Counted from the stretch's first letter, positions 10,778 to 23,351 are shown. The stretch is 64,000 nucleotides of DNA from Gigaspora rosea (GCA_003550325.1 QKWP01000139.1:125962-189961), one strand, 5' to 3'. Translations and numbers: made by a program. Notes: a model not told the origin generated them from the letters alone.

Positions 10778-11894
10778 TAATGATACCTTTATTATTTTAA
10801 TATTAGAATTAGCTAATCGAGTTCATAAACAATAATATAAACCTTTGTATTAATATAATTTTTAAATTAATAAAGCTCTATACACTTGTTGAACATATGA
10901 AAATCGACTTGGTCAAAGTAATAAATATCCGCCGAAAAAAAATCTAAAATCATCTATATAAAAAAAAAATCGACCCAATTTAGATATACAGTATTAAAAA
11001 AATTCAACCTAAAAAAAAAAAAAAAAAATCAGCTAGTCGATTTTAGAGTTCCGAACCGGGTTGTAGTAAACCGGGGTCACCCGTTCCAAAACGGGTGACC
11101 CGGATCACTGATTTGAAACCGGGTCAAATCGGTTTGTATGTTAATTCATGTTGAATAATTCGTTCTGTATATTAAATCATGGCTACATTTAATAGCAAAG
11201 CCTACTTTATTGCTATTTGACTCGAAACTTACTTTGAAGATTGACTGAAAGTATATGAGTATATGACTTATTAATATTTGCCTTAACAAAACGAATACCT
11301 TCACAGGGCAATTATTTTGTTGTTTCACCTTATTGACATTAGATATGGATATTTTGCAAATTCACAAAGTTAGAGTACATGTTTTCATTTAGTTTTGCTT
11401 TATCTCTACAAAATTACAAATAAGTTACTGATTTTTAACTTTTAAACCAACGATTTGTCAAATTTCTAGTATTTGTTTAGGAGATTCACAAATTATATTA
11501 TCGCGATTATTGTTCTAAACGAAAGAATAAACTGTAAATAGTAAATGTTTGTTTTTTATTTTCATTTTGCTTTATCAATAAGTGACAATCATTCGTTGAT
11601 TTAAAAATGATTCCGTATTGACAGGAATCAATAAATGACACATAACATATACAGTATAAACCCGTTTTCATCTGGGCACCTGATTTCAATTCACACGGAT
11701 GACATGGTTAAAGAAATTGCATCCGGTTCAGATGAACCTACATTCATATTAAACATTTTGAACTTTATGAAATATTGTGAATACATGTTGCATTAATGCT
11801 CCATTTCATCATTATTTCTTCTGCTATTGTTCATAACAATTTTTATTTCACGTGGATATGCTCACGTGACATAGCATAGGCTCACAATCCAGAC
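10778..11894. other. Intergenic with a GC-rich hairpin
   Basis: No gene. Notable is 11074-11101, a near-perfect hairpin of GGGTCACCCGTT around CCAA, within a GC-rich island (11048-11130) containing CCGGGTTG/CAAATCGG words, perhaps an old element end. Oligo-A tracts lie at 10970-11030. Confidence 0.5.
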
Positions 11895-12260
11895 CAGGGT
11901 ATCCAGGACTATGCGATGCAATGAGGTAAATTATGCGGGCAAACTGAGGTTGATTATGCGATAGATGCAAAATAAATTTAAAAATATGCGATCAATTAGT
12001 CGATTATGCGATTTGTTATATGTAATTAATTCTTATTAGTTCTATTCTTCGCTCAACTATTCTCGTAATTTAAGTTCTTCACTTTCTACTTCAGAACTTT
12101 TTGGGACATACATTCTACCACCCAAATTACAAATTTAAAGCTTGCCGAATAACATATTCCCAAAACCAATCAGATTTTATTCACGTGATTTATGCCCGAT
12201 TATGCGAAGCATATAGGATGTGAAAAAATAGCAAATAATTAAATAATTCTGGACACCCTA
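11895..12260. mobile_element. Non-autonomous hAT-like element
   Basis: Ends CAGGGTATCCAG and CTGGACACCCTA are inverted repeats. Flanking 8-bp words ATCCAGAC (11887-11894) and ATCCGAAC (12261-12268) match at 6 of 8 positions. Subterminal TATGCGAT motifs recur. No coding capacity. Confidence 0.7.
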
Positions 12261-12891
12261 ATCCGAACTAGTATTTTGGTCGAAATTATTTTCCAAATCA
12301 GGAATAATTCACCCAGAGAATTTTAATTTCGCCCTATAAGTCTGAAACCTCCGAAATTAGTTTCGCCCTGCAAATGATCTGCAAATCCTGAAACACTAAT
12401 CCAGACGGTGTTACGATCGGTTGGAAGATCTTGATAAAATTGGGCCAGTTTAGTTCGATCGTAAACAAATTGTGATTAAGGTTAAATAGTTTAATATGAT
12501 AAACTAATACACATAATTGCAGGTATAATAGTTCCTCATTATTACAGTAATATAATAATGCATCAGTATATTACAATAATACTAAATAATATCTACAACT
12601 GTTAACTACTTCCTTTCCTCCATAAGCTAAAACTAACCTTTATATATCTTTACTTTGTATGGGAGCTTTAATTACTCATTTGGTGATCTAATTATTTGAC
12701 TATGCTACAAACTATGCCAAAATAAGAAATACATATCAATAAAATAGTAATACTATTATGACTAAAAAAAAAATTGAGCATAATATTTTTGTTTTCAAGA
12801 AAATAACGGTTATAATGCTTGATTGTGTTGCAAGGGGGAAGAGAAGAATGTTGGGAATTGATTTAGTTGCTTCTTTTATATTATTGAGGCT
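12261..12891. other. Gene-free AT-rich spacer
   Basis: No gene seen. A short repeated phrase, AATTTCGCCCT / AGTTTCGCCCT, occurs at about 12330-12370. Confidence 0.4.
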
Positions 12892-13060
12892 TTCTGTTAC
12901 ATAACTGTGTTCGCATGAAAATCGATATGGTCTGATGTCTCTTTCTGTTACGCGGTTGTGTTTGCATGAAAAATCGATATGGTCTGATGTCTCTTCTGCT
13001 ACGTCAGTTGTGTTCGCATGAAAAATCGATATGGCCGTTACTAGTTGTGTTCGCATGAAA
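12892..13060. repeat. ~51-bp minisatellite, 3.5 units
   Basis: Units contain GTGTTCGCATGAAAAATCGA, then TATGGTCTGATGTCTC and CTGTTACG; they start near 12892, 12943, 12994 and 13035. It lies immediately outside the Mutator-like element at 13103. Confidence 0.88.
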
Positions 13061-13102
13061 TCTCGGTCCCCAACTTGCGTCATCGGGGCAGGGTTGTAGC
13101 AT

Positions 13103-13970
13103 TGGGGTGTGCGGCGCACTATGTAAAACAAAATTATGTATGGTATCATATAAAAAATCTACTATCAAAGATTTTTTTAAGTTATTGTGCAACCATGATG
13201 ATCACCTATTAATTTATTAATTACAATGCCGCTACAACTAATGCTACGCTAATACAGTTAAAAATAATTAATTAATATTGATGTAAATAATTAATTAATA
13301 TTGATGTAAAAATGACATTTTAATTTAATAAATTATTGAAAATATTTGAGGCGACTTCAGGCCCAAATTGCTGTAAATTTAGTTCTTGAAGTGGTGTTTT
13401 TTGCCGATTCGCTTGCATTTTTTTTTTGATGTTTTTTAAAACGTGCATTTTTTAAGTGAAATCGCTGTCTATATATACCCATGTTTCTGGATTTAATTAG
13501 ATGCACAGCTTTAACGGCACATAATTCCAATATGAAATTTTGAGAAAATTAATAGCAAGTTTTAAAGAACTGAACAATAGAACGAAATTTGCATTTTAAT
13601 AAAGGAAAAATTTACCAATTCATTTAAAAATTCGCTCAGCAAATCAAATAAAGTATAAAATTAAAATCGTTTTGAGAAAAAAAAAATTTTCCCATTAATA
13701 TTTTTTAAAAAAAGATTCTATTACTTTATAGTCGTAATAAGAAAGAGTCGATTTATATTGAAATTTCCGGCAGAAAAGAAAAATTGCAGTCGGTGCATCT
13801 AAAAAAGTGTGACCTAGCTTTATATATAAGTTTTATATATAAAAATACTTATCGATCATTATATATTAGTTTATAGTTTATCAATCGACAATCACTTAAA
13901 AATCTGTCATAATAGACTTCACTATGATACCATACATAATTTTGATTTACATAGTGCGCCGCACACCCCA
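13103..13970. mobile_element. Non-autonomous Mutator-like element
   Basis: Long terminal inverted repeats begin TGGGGTGTGCGGCGCAC; the first 47 bp match with one mismatch and weaker similarity runs to about 100 bp. Perfect 9-bp target duplication TTGTAGCAT at 13094-13102 and 13971-13979. No transposase. The TGGGGTGT terminus is shared with the element at 45382. A 9-bp duplication with long TIRs is typical of Mutator-like elements. Confidence 0.93.
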
Positions 13971-13979
13971 TTGTAGCAT

Positions 13980-14707
13980 GTGGTGTGTAACCCTGACCAC
14001 TTTCCGCTGTCTTTTCGATCAATTGACTTTTGTCAACCTGCATTATTTTATTTGGTTTTATTATTAACGCGTCAAATATTTTATTAACCTACTGTACAAA
14101 TTCAAGAAATTTTTTAAAAAAAAAACTATTTATTCAGTTTACCAGTACGTTAATCATTACGTCATTACATGTCATTACATCATTATGATATAAATCATGC
14201 ATTAAAATATAATCCCGCTATTATCTTATCCTAATTTTTAATGTAACACGTGATTATTGTGATCATCGCATCAAAAAAGTATAGAGATTTTGGGGTACAT
14301 TAAAAAAGTAGGTGCTAGGGTGGTTAGTGTCTATAAAGCGACAATGTATATGTTTTTAATTATCTTAATATATAACATACAAAAACTGTAAAAGTTCAAT
14401 AGTTTTATTTAACTGTATGAAACAAAATTTTATAAAACTTTATCATTTCGCAAGTTCTGTTAAGACTAAGTATTTAATATTTTATATGTACATATTGTTT
14501 ATTCTAATAGTAAAACTATGAAACATTGCATTTATTTTCTGAACACTTCGTTCGAACTTTGAGAAAGTGGTGACTATTACTAGAGTGAATAAAGCCGGAT
14601 AACCAACTAATATTTAGCACTAAACTATCAACGATCGTCCAAGACTCAAACTTTGAAATGGGAGGCTATAAAGAGGCGTAAAGAGATTTATTTGCCTGAG
14701 TAACAAG
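13980..14707. other. Gene-free spacer
   Basis: AT-rich, no recognisable gene. Short direct repeat GTCATTACATGTCATTACATC at about 14161-14182. Confidence 0.4.
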
Positions 14708-14900
14708 CAGTGTTAAAATTTATATGCGGAATTTGTGGCGCGTAGATTGAAAATTAATTCCACAAGTAAAATTTTCTTTGAATCTGCAGATTTTATTATG
14801 TTTCAGACATGTCACACATATTTTTTGGAATTTTTATTATCTTTACAAAAATTATCAAGCTTTTCCACATATTGAAACAAAATCGAATTCTTAAACACTG
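14708..14900. mobile_element. hAT MITE (CAGTGTT family), 193 bp
   Basis: Ends CAGTGTTAAAATT and AATTCTTAAACACTG; perfect 8-bp target duplication GTAACAAG at 14700-14707 and 14901-14908. The ends resemble the element at 8950. Confidence 0.92.
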
Positions 14901-14908
14901 GTAACAAG

Positions 14909-15750
14909 CTTTCGGGTCTTGCTGCGACGCAACTGGGTTAAAATAAGTACTGTCTTATTTATAAGTACTGTCTTATTTTATTCTTAAATTATAATACTAA
15001 GGGTCAATTCAATACTAATATGCTGTATTTCTCTTTCTCTCAATGCTAATGCGACAGGGTTCAAAGGTTAACTCAAACGTCAAGATTCTTAACGGTGTGC
15101 ATTATACTTGGTTGTGAATTCTACGGGGCTCGATCATTTGATGATAATACAATTAAAAGTTTAACCAATTTGTTGTTAGATAGCGATAGGGGATCTAATT
15201 AATAATAACTCTTTCTTACTACTTTTACTCAACGTAAGGTGCCAAAAAATACAAGAGCAAGAAAATATGAGACGATGTGTCACGAATTTGTGGTCCTAGA
15301 GAATAAATACTTGGAGTCAACACTCTTATTCTATGATTTCGAAGTTCGAAACTCGGTGTAAGTTGTTTATTGAAACGAAAAGTGGGTTTTATATACTTTC
15401 TTACAATTATTGAGTGCATAATTATTATGTTCGCTATATTAACTATAATGACTATTTTCACTATGTTTTACATGTTCAGATATATTCCACATGATCGCTA
15501 TGTTTACCACGTACACTGTTTGCGCTGTCAACTATGTACATAGTAATTCTATTCATGGTAATTATAACCTTCCGTTTACTGTATCTGGGTGCTATCAAAC
15601 GACATACTAACTATTAAGCTTTACTAAAATAACAAGATGATAGGATCGAAGCCCCGGAACCTTTTACAATGTACGTTGGTCATCGTTACCAAGCAGTTGA
15701 TAGATTTCAGCGATTAAAGAGAAAAGCGTATTTTTTTTATTTGCGAAGGA
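14909..15750. other. Gene-free region
   Basis: No gene recognised. A minus-strand frame at 15461-15225 has no family features. Small duplication AAGTACTGTCTTATTT at about 14945-14980. Confidence 0.35.
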
Positions 15751-16190
15751 AGGATAACTCCTGCCTGACTCTTGTGAGACAGCTTTCGTGAGGATTCTGG
15801 CTGCTTGAAGAATGACTGAGGTTTGATAGGAGAATTACTGTTTTTGTATACTGGTAACCACTCCAGGTGCTCAGGCGTCCTGACTAGAGATGCATCGGTT
15901 TAGTCGGTCCGTCCCGGTTCGGTCCTCGACTCCAAAATAGTTTTTATTGGATAAAAGGACCGTTCCATCGGTCCCGGCTAGTGTAAATTTTTCGAAATCA
16001 TGCATATGAATGCCGGTTTCAGACCGGCCCAGGGCCGGCCCCAATGCAACCTTAGTTAAACTTTAATAAAATCTGGGATAACTCCTAGTTGAATCGATAT
16101 GGAGAATCACTAGTAGATGGTCGAGGTAGGAGAACTACTGCGTTTGGATACTGGTAACCACACCAGGTGTTCTGGATTCAGATGTCCTGC
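15751..16190. repeat. ~300-bp direct repeat holding a hAT-type end fragment
   Basis: About 15821-15883 and 16121-16188 share GGAGAAYTACTG, ATACTGGTAACCAC and CCAGGTGYTC; GATAACTCCT at 15752 and ~16075 marks the unit start. In the first unit, 15885 onward reads TAGAGATGCATCGG followed by GGTCC/GGACC-rich sequence, like the hAT at 47836, but no matching right end or target duplication is found. Confidence 0.6.
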
Positions 16191-16524
16191 TTTGTTGTTA
16201 ATAAGGGATTACCGATTCTGGAGAAGGAATAGTTTTTGCAAGTCCTTATTCAACGTAAAAACTGCATTATTAACGCCTGTGAAATAAGACTAGAATATAA
16301 CTGTTATATATGGTAAAACTAATTTTAATTCAAAATTCATATACTTAATCTTTTGAATTACAAGTACTTCATAATTCTATAATTTTAATTTTCTCTTTTT
16401 AACTGAAAATTTCAATGACATGAATAATTTAGATGTGCAATACGATAGTTACTATATTGAGTTTTTATGGATTAGATAAGTATTAATGAACATGTTTCAA
16501 ATTATCAGGCTATGCAAAGACAAA

Positions 16525-16590
16525 GATGGGCTCATGCGCATTTTGTCCCATCGAAGTTTTACATGTAGAAAAGTTTAAATATAGTAGTAG
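16525..16590. mobile_element. Fragment related to the hAT at 45916
   Basis: GATGGGCTCATGCGCATTTT, then TCCCATCGAAGTTTTA and GTAGAAAAGTTTAAATA, closely parallels about 45990-46040. No ends visible. Confidence 0.6.
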
Positions 16591-17249
16591 TTTAACGAAA
16601 AAAAATCCGATTGCTGACTAGAATTTTGGACACAATGTTTTTATGGCCTAATCAACGACGCGACGTTAAAAAAAATCTTTACCTATTCCTTTTGACTCCG
16701 GTGTCATTGTTCATAGTTAATTTTTCTTCGCTTCATTTCTTAATGACTTTATCACTTTTTATTAGCAATGTCTTTTGATCACTGATTTCAACGCAAACTG
16801 CCGCTGAGACACCCCAATTCTCGAATTCAGCGAATTTCGACAAATACGATTTCTTTCACAAGTAAAACCCGACGTCCTAGTGAGATTCAGCGAGTAAGGC
16901 CGCACCTTATTCATGTTCACTCGCTTGGTTAACACGACAACTGAAATATCATCCAGGTACTTCCACTACCACGTCACATAAGCAGATTTTTTGAATTTAC
17001 TGCATATACTATATAGCTTGCACAGCCTGCATATGCCGTGCAGTAAAATAATAGTCAATTCCTAAACTAATCAAAAGAAATGTTTTATGCGCAGTATCAG
17101 TGAAAGAAAATATTCCTCCTCCATTAATTTGTAGCAATTGTAATAAGGGTATTGTAGACAAATACACAAAATCATACTTGTGTATTAAAGAAATAAGAAA
17201 TAACTAACTAACTATACTTTTATTTTTTAAACAGTTATTACTGCAGTAC
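16591..17249. other. Gene-free spacer
   Basis: No gene recognised. A GAGACACCCCA word at ~16805 resembles a Mutator-like terminus but no partner end was found. Confidence 0.35.
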
Positions 17250-18345
17250 TTGACATTATTTAATTTTGGAAGGAGCTTCCAAATACAAAAATTGCATTTC
17301 AACTACCAGAAGACCGAAGAATCGGATTTAGAAGACTTAAAGCATTATACTATAATTGAAAATAATGAAATCTATTTAGAACAAGGAATAGTTTGCAGTC
17401 TGGATGGTAGATTATATATTAATGGTGAAAGTTCTAATATGCAATTACCAAGCAAATTAATGGAAAATTTCGGAGGAATGCCATGCCTTCCAAACAATAT
17501 ATTCTTTTTGAGTGATGAAATCTACAGATCTAAGCTTTTAATACGCAGGTGATACCTGCAGCTACTTAATATAATCATTGAAAGTCGTCAAAAAAGGTGG
17601 TCCTGCTAAAAGTGGCTGTGCAATCACAGGTACACCTGGAACTAGAAAATTATACTTTGGATTTTACCTTCTATTTTATCTTTATTACAAATACCCCAAT
17701 GCTACAATTGTTTGGTACTGTAATGAAAATATTTGTTACCAGTTTATGCCAGATGGTAATGTGTTAGAAGGAGATATTTACCAATTTGGCATAACATTAA
17801 AAATCAGGATAACTTTCTGCTCATGTATGCAGCAGATTTAAAGTTTAAACATAAGCCTATAAGGTTTTATTTACATTACCCAAAGTAAAAAGTCCTAATA
17901 ATCCTAGTAACTGGCCTGGCTTTACAAAATTCTTTATGCCAATTTGGGATCAAGAAGAAATTACTACACTTTGGGCTCTTCAGCATAAGAATGCAAGAAA
18001 TTATAAAAATGAAGAGTTTACATTCGATTACTTGAAACTCCTTTAGGAAAGTGGGGGCCAATACCAAGATCAGTACTTTTAAAGTGGGATGATGATACTT
18101 ATCAAAAGGAGTATCAACAATTAATCAATGAAGCTAATTTTGATAAATATGCAAACTCCATTGATAAGTCAGGAGTGCCCACAGGTTCTATAAGTGGTAG
18201 ACTTGTTTATATTCACTTTCACAAGTGCTATCTACCAATTTGTCTCTCCATTAGTTTTTAATAAACTTGTCGAAGAATATGAAACTAAAACACGAAGAAG
18301 CTACCAATATCACTTCACATTAACGTACCGTACACAGAATATTTA
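17250..18345 (+). pseudogene. Crinkler (CRN)-family fossil
   Basis: Decayed copy of the crinkler-like P-loop NTPase family that is expanded in Rhizophagus. Recognisable parts in order: an upstream segment ('DLEDLKHYTIIENNEIYLEQG'-like), the 'YLQLLNIIIESRQKRW' lead-in, a degraded nucleotide-binding loop followed by 'FGFYLLFYLYYKYPNATIV', 'ICYQFMPDGNV.EGDIYQFG', 'WPGFTKFFMPIWDQEEI', 'EFTFDYL', and 'SGRLVYI'. The copy is broken by several breaks and lacks the C-terminal part. Because this family is related to secreted crinkling-necrosis effectors it is treated as a fossil only. It ends where hAT transposase homology begins. Confidence 0.8.
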
Positions 18346-20035
18346 AAGACCAAAAATTAGATGCACCTATAGTATCTTCGGGTGAAAACAAAATACAAAC
18401 AACAATTAACTCCATATTAGATAATCATGCTACAATAACTCAACCACTTCTTGAAGAAAAACAAACACGTATTACTTATCATTTAGTAGCTTGGTTAATC
18501 GAGGCTATGATGCCTTTAGACTGTATTAATCATGACTGATTTAAAGAATTTTGCTATGAAATTAATCCGCGATTTGGTGCTCCCAATACTAATACAGTAA
18601 AAAATAAAATTGCAGAATTAATAATATATACACAATCAAATTTAAATCAATTAATAAATGAAACAATGATATCTGTATGTTTTACAACAGGTTTGTGAAC
18701 CCAAAACCATGTTTCATTTATTTGAGTGACTGCTTATTGGCTTGCAGAGAACTTTGTAATGCATCAAGCATTAATTACTATAGAAAATTTTGAATACCCT
18801 CATAAAAGGGATCGTATTGAAGACTTCTTGCGCAAAGTTTTTACTAATTGGGATATAGAAAATAAATTGTTTTTAGTAACTACAGATAATGCTGCATTAA
18901 TGGTAAAGGTGATCAGGCAATTAGGAACTACTCATCTTGGATGTGCAGCCAACACAATTCATCTTGCAATCACAGATGGGTCAATGCTTTAATAGAAAAA
19001 GCTAAATCAATGAATAATTTCATTGTTAATCACAATAAGTTTAGGCCATGCTTCTGTAATATTCAAGCTAAACTAAATACAAAAAAGCATACATCAAATT
19101 TAACAAATAAGATAAATATTATATTGGAACCCATATTAAGTGACACTGCTACACATTGGAATTCCATGTATCTTCTTCTCCAAAGACTAATAGATATTTA
19201 TGAAGTGATTGTTGCATTGGCTGAGAATTTGGTAAAAGATCCGATAGAATAGTTAGAACAAATGGAAATAGTTTAAAGGTAAAAATAATCACAGACAAAG
19301 ACTGGCAAGGATTATTAGAATTATGTAATCTTCTCCATTCTTTTGCACGTGCATCTGTCTATATGAGTAAAAATCAGTATCCAATGTTAGGAATGGTATA
19401 CCTGACTATAAAATGCCTTTTTAACATCTTGATCATATAGAAGATCAGCTTACCCATTTATTAGCTATTGAAACACGTGAATATCTTTACAATTCAATGT
19501 TAAATAGCTGGGAAGATCCTAATATAATTGGATAGCTTGCAACAATTTTAGACCCTTGTTTCAGGTGTATTATCTGATAAAGAAATGAAGTAATAGATAA
19601 GTTATGAAGAAGAATTAATCTTTTTATATATTCATTAAATGAAACAAATATATCAAATACTATTGGTTTAACATCTGATATGTCTTCATTTTATGATAAT
19701 GAAACAGAATTAACCTCACCTATTGATACAGAGCTGCAAGTGTATTTTTCCATTCTACCAATCCCCAAGTATGAGCTTGCGGATCCGTTATATGTAAATT
19801 GCAACCCTTTAAGTTGGTGAAAAGAAAATCAAGGTACTTTACCGCTTCTTGCAAGCAGACAAGGATTTTTCTTGCTGTGCCTGCAACTTCAGTCCCTTTG
19901 AAAGACTCTTTTCTAGTGCCAGAAACATTCTAATGGATAAACATAACCATTTAAGCCCTGATATGGTTCATAACTTATTGTTTTTAAAAGAAAACTTATC
20001 AATCATGAACGTTTATGTCAGATTATAAAATAGTT
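18346..20035 (+). mobile_element. hAT transposase relic
   Basis: Degenerate hAT transposase in pieces: 'AWLIEAMMPLDCINHD' and 'INPRFGAPNTNTVKNKI' (N-terminal), 'VTAYWLAENFVMHQALITIE' with 'YPHKRDRIEDFL' and 'KLFLVTTDNAALMVKVI' (catalytic region, about 18727-18920), 'LGCAANTIHLAI', 'SDTATHWNSMYLLLQRLIDI' (about 19139-19200), and a C-terminal dimerisation region 'NPLSWWKENQ...LPLLA', 'VPATSVPLKDSF'-like and 'HLSPDMVHNLLFLKENL' (about 19798-20000). In-frame stops occur after 'INHD', after 'TTGL', near 18981 and after 'KDPIE' (19252), plus several frame changes. No BED zinc finger is seen upstream; terminal repeats not located. It is too decayed to be active. Confidence 0.9.
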
Positions 20036-20524
20036 AAAAAAAAAGTATTAATATTTGTATAAAACATATATTAATAGAATACAAAAGATAAAAAAATATA
20101 TATAATACTTAACTTTTATTTTTATATTCACTATTCATGAATTCATTTTTTATCTCACACGAGAATGTTTTTTATTTTTTTTATTATAGATTAAAGAGTA
20201 GATTTTGTATCTTTTAAAATTTCAATAAAAATTTTTTTATTGTCAAGATATAAAATCGGTAAATTAATATACTATGATATTTTATTAAATAAATAAATAA
20301 ATAAAAAAAAACTGACTTCAATATTAAGCTGACTAAGCCAACTTAGCTGATTTTTATAAAATTGGCTTAGTCAGTCGATAAATTTAGATTGACTAATACC
20401 TCTATAGAGATACCTAATTTTAACTTCTCACAAGACAGCTATACAAGTTCAAAAAAAGTCACAGATTAGAATGCGTAAAAAAGATAGAGAAAATGCTTTG
20501 TGAATAAGGTTGTTGTTGCTACTA
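20036..20524. other. Gene-free, with inverted repeat
   Basis: AT-rich. GACTAAGCCAA and TTGGCTTAGTC form an inverted repeat at about 20333-20380, repeated as a TTAGTCAG/CTGACTAA cluster, perhaps the hAT relic's end. Confidence 0.4.
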
Positions 20525-21252
20525 CAAGTGTTAAAAATCTTATGTTCTTATGTTCTCATGAGAATATCACTCTAAATCTGAGAACACTTACAAAATTTAA
20601 ATGTTCTCTATTAAATTTTTTTGAGAATATTAAGTTTCAAAAATATGTTCTTGATATAAATATATAAAACAATAAAAAAATATTTTTATTAATATAGCAG
20701 TTTAAAATAATTTATCTTATAAATATTTAATTGTTAGTTAGTTGAAATAAAGAAGAATTTAATTGTTCTTGAATTATAGCAAATTTTAGATAATATAATT
20801 ATTGGTTTATCAATTTTTAGTTTAGTGCAATATACATATTATTATAAATTTCAGAGTGCTAAACTCACAATAATAATAATTTTTAAAGGAAATTACTTAC
20901 AAAATCCTAAGTTATTATAAATTTAAAATTTAGTAATACATTTTAAAATTTTATAGTAAGAAATTTTTTAAATCTATAAATTCATTATAATAAAAAAGAA
21001 AGTATATTTTATTTACTATATTTATTTATTTATTTAAATATTTTATAGATATTAATAGCTTATTTAAAAATTAATCTATAAGCTAAGCTGACCAATAACA
21101 TCTTTAACAATATATAGTACCAGACAGCAAAAACCATTTATTTAGAGCGCACCAAATTTAAGGCATGTAATACAAACTTTGTTGGTTAATATATATATAA
21201 CACAAGTTCTGATTGGCTAATTATATTTGTTTGTATATTTTACTATATTTAG

Positions 21253-21521
21253 AGGATCACTAAAGCCTTGTACCCATATGATTTTTGAAATTTTAGGCAT
21301 AATTAGGGTTAGGGTTAGTTTGCCGTTAGGAGAGGGTATATATATAGATAAAATTGTCTTCTTTATATTTTTTATTAATGCACCAAAATGGGTTTAAGTT
21401 TAAACTTTTGTTTTTATATTTTTGCGGTTTTTTGATTTTTGACTTTATGTAAACAAATTTCATGATTCTGATAGGCTGATCTGCATATAAAAGTCACATG
21501 GGTACAAGGCTTTAGTGGACC
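21253..21521. mobile_element. MITE with 10-bp target duplication and TTAGGG core
   Basis: Inverted ends ...CACTAAAGCCTTGTACCC (about 28 bp matching). Flanking CTATATTTAG at 21243-21252 and 21522-21531. Interior has TTAGGGTTAGGGTTAG at about 21303. Related inside to the element at 54777. The 10-bp duplication suggests a Mutator-like origin despite the CACTA-looking terminus. Confidence 0.85.
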
Positions 21522-21779
21522 CTATATTTAGTAATTTTTAATAAAAAATATTAACCAATAAAATTGCATGCACGTAATCAGGCATCAATCTAATTGGTCG
21601 ATTGTTCTGTGCCAAATTACTGCTTTACAATTATAGTTACTAAAACTAATCCCTTATAACTTTTTTAAAAAGCATGATATCAAAATCTGTCTTACAAATT
21701 TGTAGTTTAGGTTACAAATAATAAATTTGTAAGAGAAATTTTTAAAATAATTACTTGTTGTCAAGTTATTAAACTTTAA

Positions 21780-22245
21780 ACAATGCCAAAAAAATATATA
21801 GTTTTTGCTATCTTGTACTGTATAAAAAACCTCAAATATTAATTTTTAAAAAAATACAAATATGAAGTTATAAACTTAATTTAACACCTAGTATATTAAA
21901 CACAGGTATTTGTGTAATATGTAAATAAAATAATTTTTATCAAATAAACAATAAAATAAATAAAATTTTACTAATATTAGAATTAGAGTTAAGGCCTGGG
22001 ATGGAATAGGAACATTTTTTATACCAAAATTTCATGAATTTTTTATTAGAGCCCCAAAGAAGATTTTATAGACAAAATTTCAAGATATTATTAATTTTTT
22101 GTTTTTTTGCTTTATTTTTGTTATACAAAAATGATCTACATATAATCTACAAAGTGCATTTAGTTCAATTTTTTTGATTGGTTTTTATATTTGTTTTGTA
22201 TAACTAAGTGTTATTAATATACCTAGTGTCCAAATAGAATTGCTT
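21780..22245. repeat. Repeat segment shared in inverse orientation with 60.69-61.1 kb
   Basis: Matching landmarks: ACACCTAGTATATTAAAC, AATAAATAAAATTTTACTAA, TTATTAGAGCCCCAAAGA and CTACAAAGTGCATTTA, all found reverse-complemented at 60690-61030. No coding signal. Confidence 0.75.
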
Positions 22246-22302
22246 TTTAAATATATTTATTAAAATAAAAATTAAAAAATAACTTAAAAGTATAAAAGTA
22301 TA

Positions 22303-22487
22303 AGTGTGAAAAAGAGAATGAGAAAGAGAAAATAAGAGTAAAAAAGATTAAAAAAAGTAAGAAAGAGTAAGAAAGCATAAAAGAAAGAAAAAAAGAGAGT
22401 GAAAGAGAAAGAGAAAGAAAGAGAAAGAGAGTAAAAGAGAGATAAGAAAAGAGAGAGAGAGAGAGAAAAAAAAAGAGATAAAATTTT
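22303..22487. repeat. GA-rich simple repeat
   Basis: Purine tract of GAAAGA/GAGAGA units. The minus-strand open frame here is a low-complexity artefact rich in Leu, Ser and Phe. Confidence 0.9.
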
Positions 22488-23351
22488 TTTAATTTAAGAA
22501 TTAAAAAAATTTTTGAGAACATTAAATTAAATAAACATGTTCTAATAAGAACATAAATTTTAAACCAGATTTCCAACACTGGCTGCTACTATTCTCAATT
22601 AAAAGAATATGATCTAAAGAATATTTACAATATGAACAAAACTGGATTATTTTATTAGTATAACAAACTATATTGTTTTAATAGATACTAATTTTCTTTA
22701 ATTTTTTTTCTTTTTTAAGTTTTAAATCTGATAACACTTTAGTTACTAAATGTCTTAAAAGAAAAAATATTTAAAGTACAGTCAAACCTCCATATAGTCA
22801 CACCCTCAGAAAACAAAAGATGGTGATTATATAGAGATGTGACTAATATAAGGAATTCTATATAATTACAATTATAATAAAATTGCATAAAAAAAATTGT
22901 GATTATATAGAAGTTTTAATAAATAAAAATTTTAATTATTTAAATAATCGATTATAATTGCTATATATAAAAGCTAAAATCTTACTAAGTAAATTGATAA
23001 AATTCTCTAAATAACATTGTTCAGAAGACAAAATTACATATATTTTAAAATTTTGAGATAATTTGAAACATTTTATTATTACACTTTTACAAGTTACGCT
23101 TAGGCAAAAAATATTAAAAAAATTAATATTTTTTAACTTAACTGTAAATCATAAAATATATTTAAATTTTATATGTAGCTACAATATATGATTATTTTAA
23201 AAAAATTTTTTCTAATTTTTTTTTAAAATAATTGTATATTGTAGCTATATATAAAAGTTAAAATTATCTAAAGTAAATCGATAAAAATGATCTAAGTAAA
23301 GTTGTTTAGGATACAAATTACATAAGGTAAAAGGGGGTATTGTGGGCCAGC

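Larger units (their letters stand above)
20525..22583. mobile_element. Large non-autonomous hAT element (CAGTGTT family) carrying other elements
   Basis: Left end CAAGTGTTAAAAATC and right end TTTCCAACACTGGC; perfect 8-bp duplication TGCTACTA at 20517-20524 and 22584-22591. Subterminal TGTTCTCATGAGAA / GAGAACATTAA motifs match the elements at 8950 and 32412. Inside lie a MITE (21253-21521), a segment shared with 60.7-61.1 kb (about 21780-22245) and a GA tract. No transposase. Confidence 0.85.

Noticed and set aside
11670-11700. Pogo-like end (CAGTATAAACCCG)
   Set aside because: No inverted partner and no TA-flanked right end nearby.
15751-16190. Pair of LTRs of a retroelement
   Set aside because: The two ~300-bp-spaced repeats are in tandem with no internal coding region, primer site or target duplication that I could identify.
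16800-16812. Right end of a Mutator-like element (GAGACACCCCA)
   Set aside because: No matching left end with a 9-bp duplication was found within several kb.
21253-21521. CACTA-superfamily element, from the CACTAAAG terminus
   Set aside because: Flanks show a 10-bp duplication rather than the 3-bp one of CACTA elements, and the inverted repeat extends outside CACTA.
22247-22579. 110-aa minus-strand open frame
   Set aside because: It is a translation of the GA/CT simple repeat, only Leu/Ser/Phe-rich low complexity.
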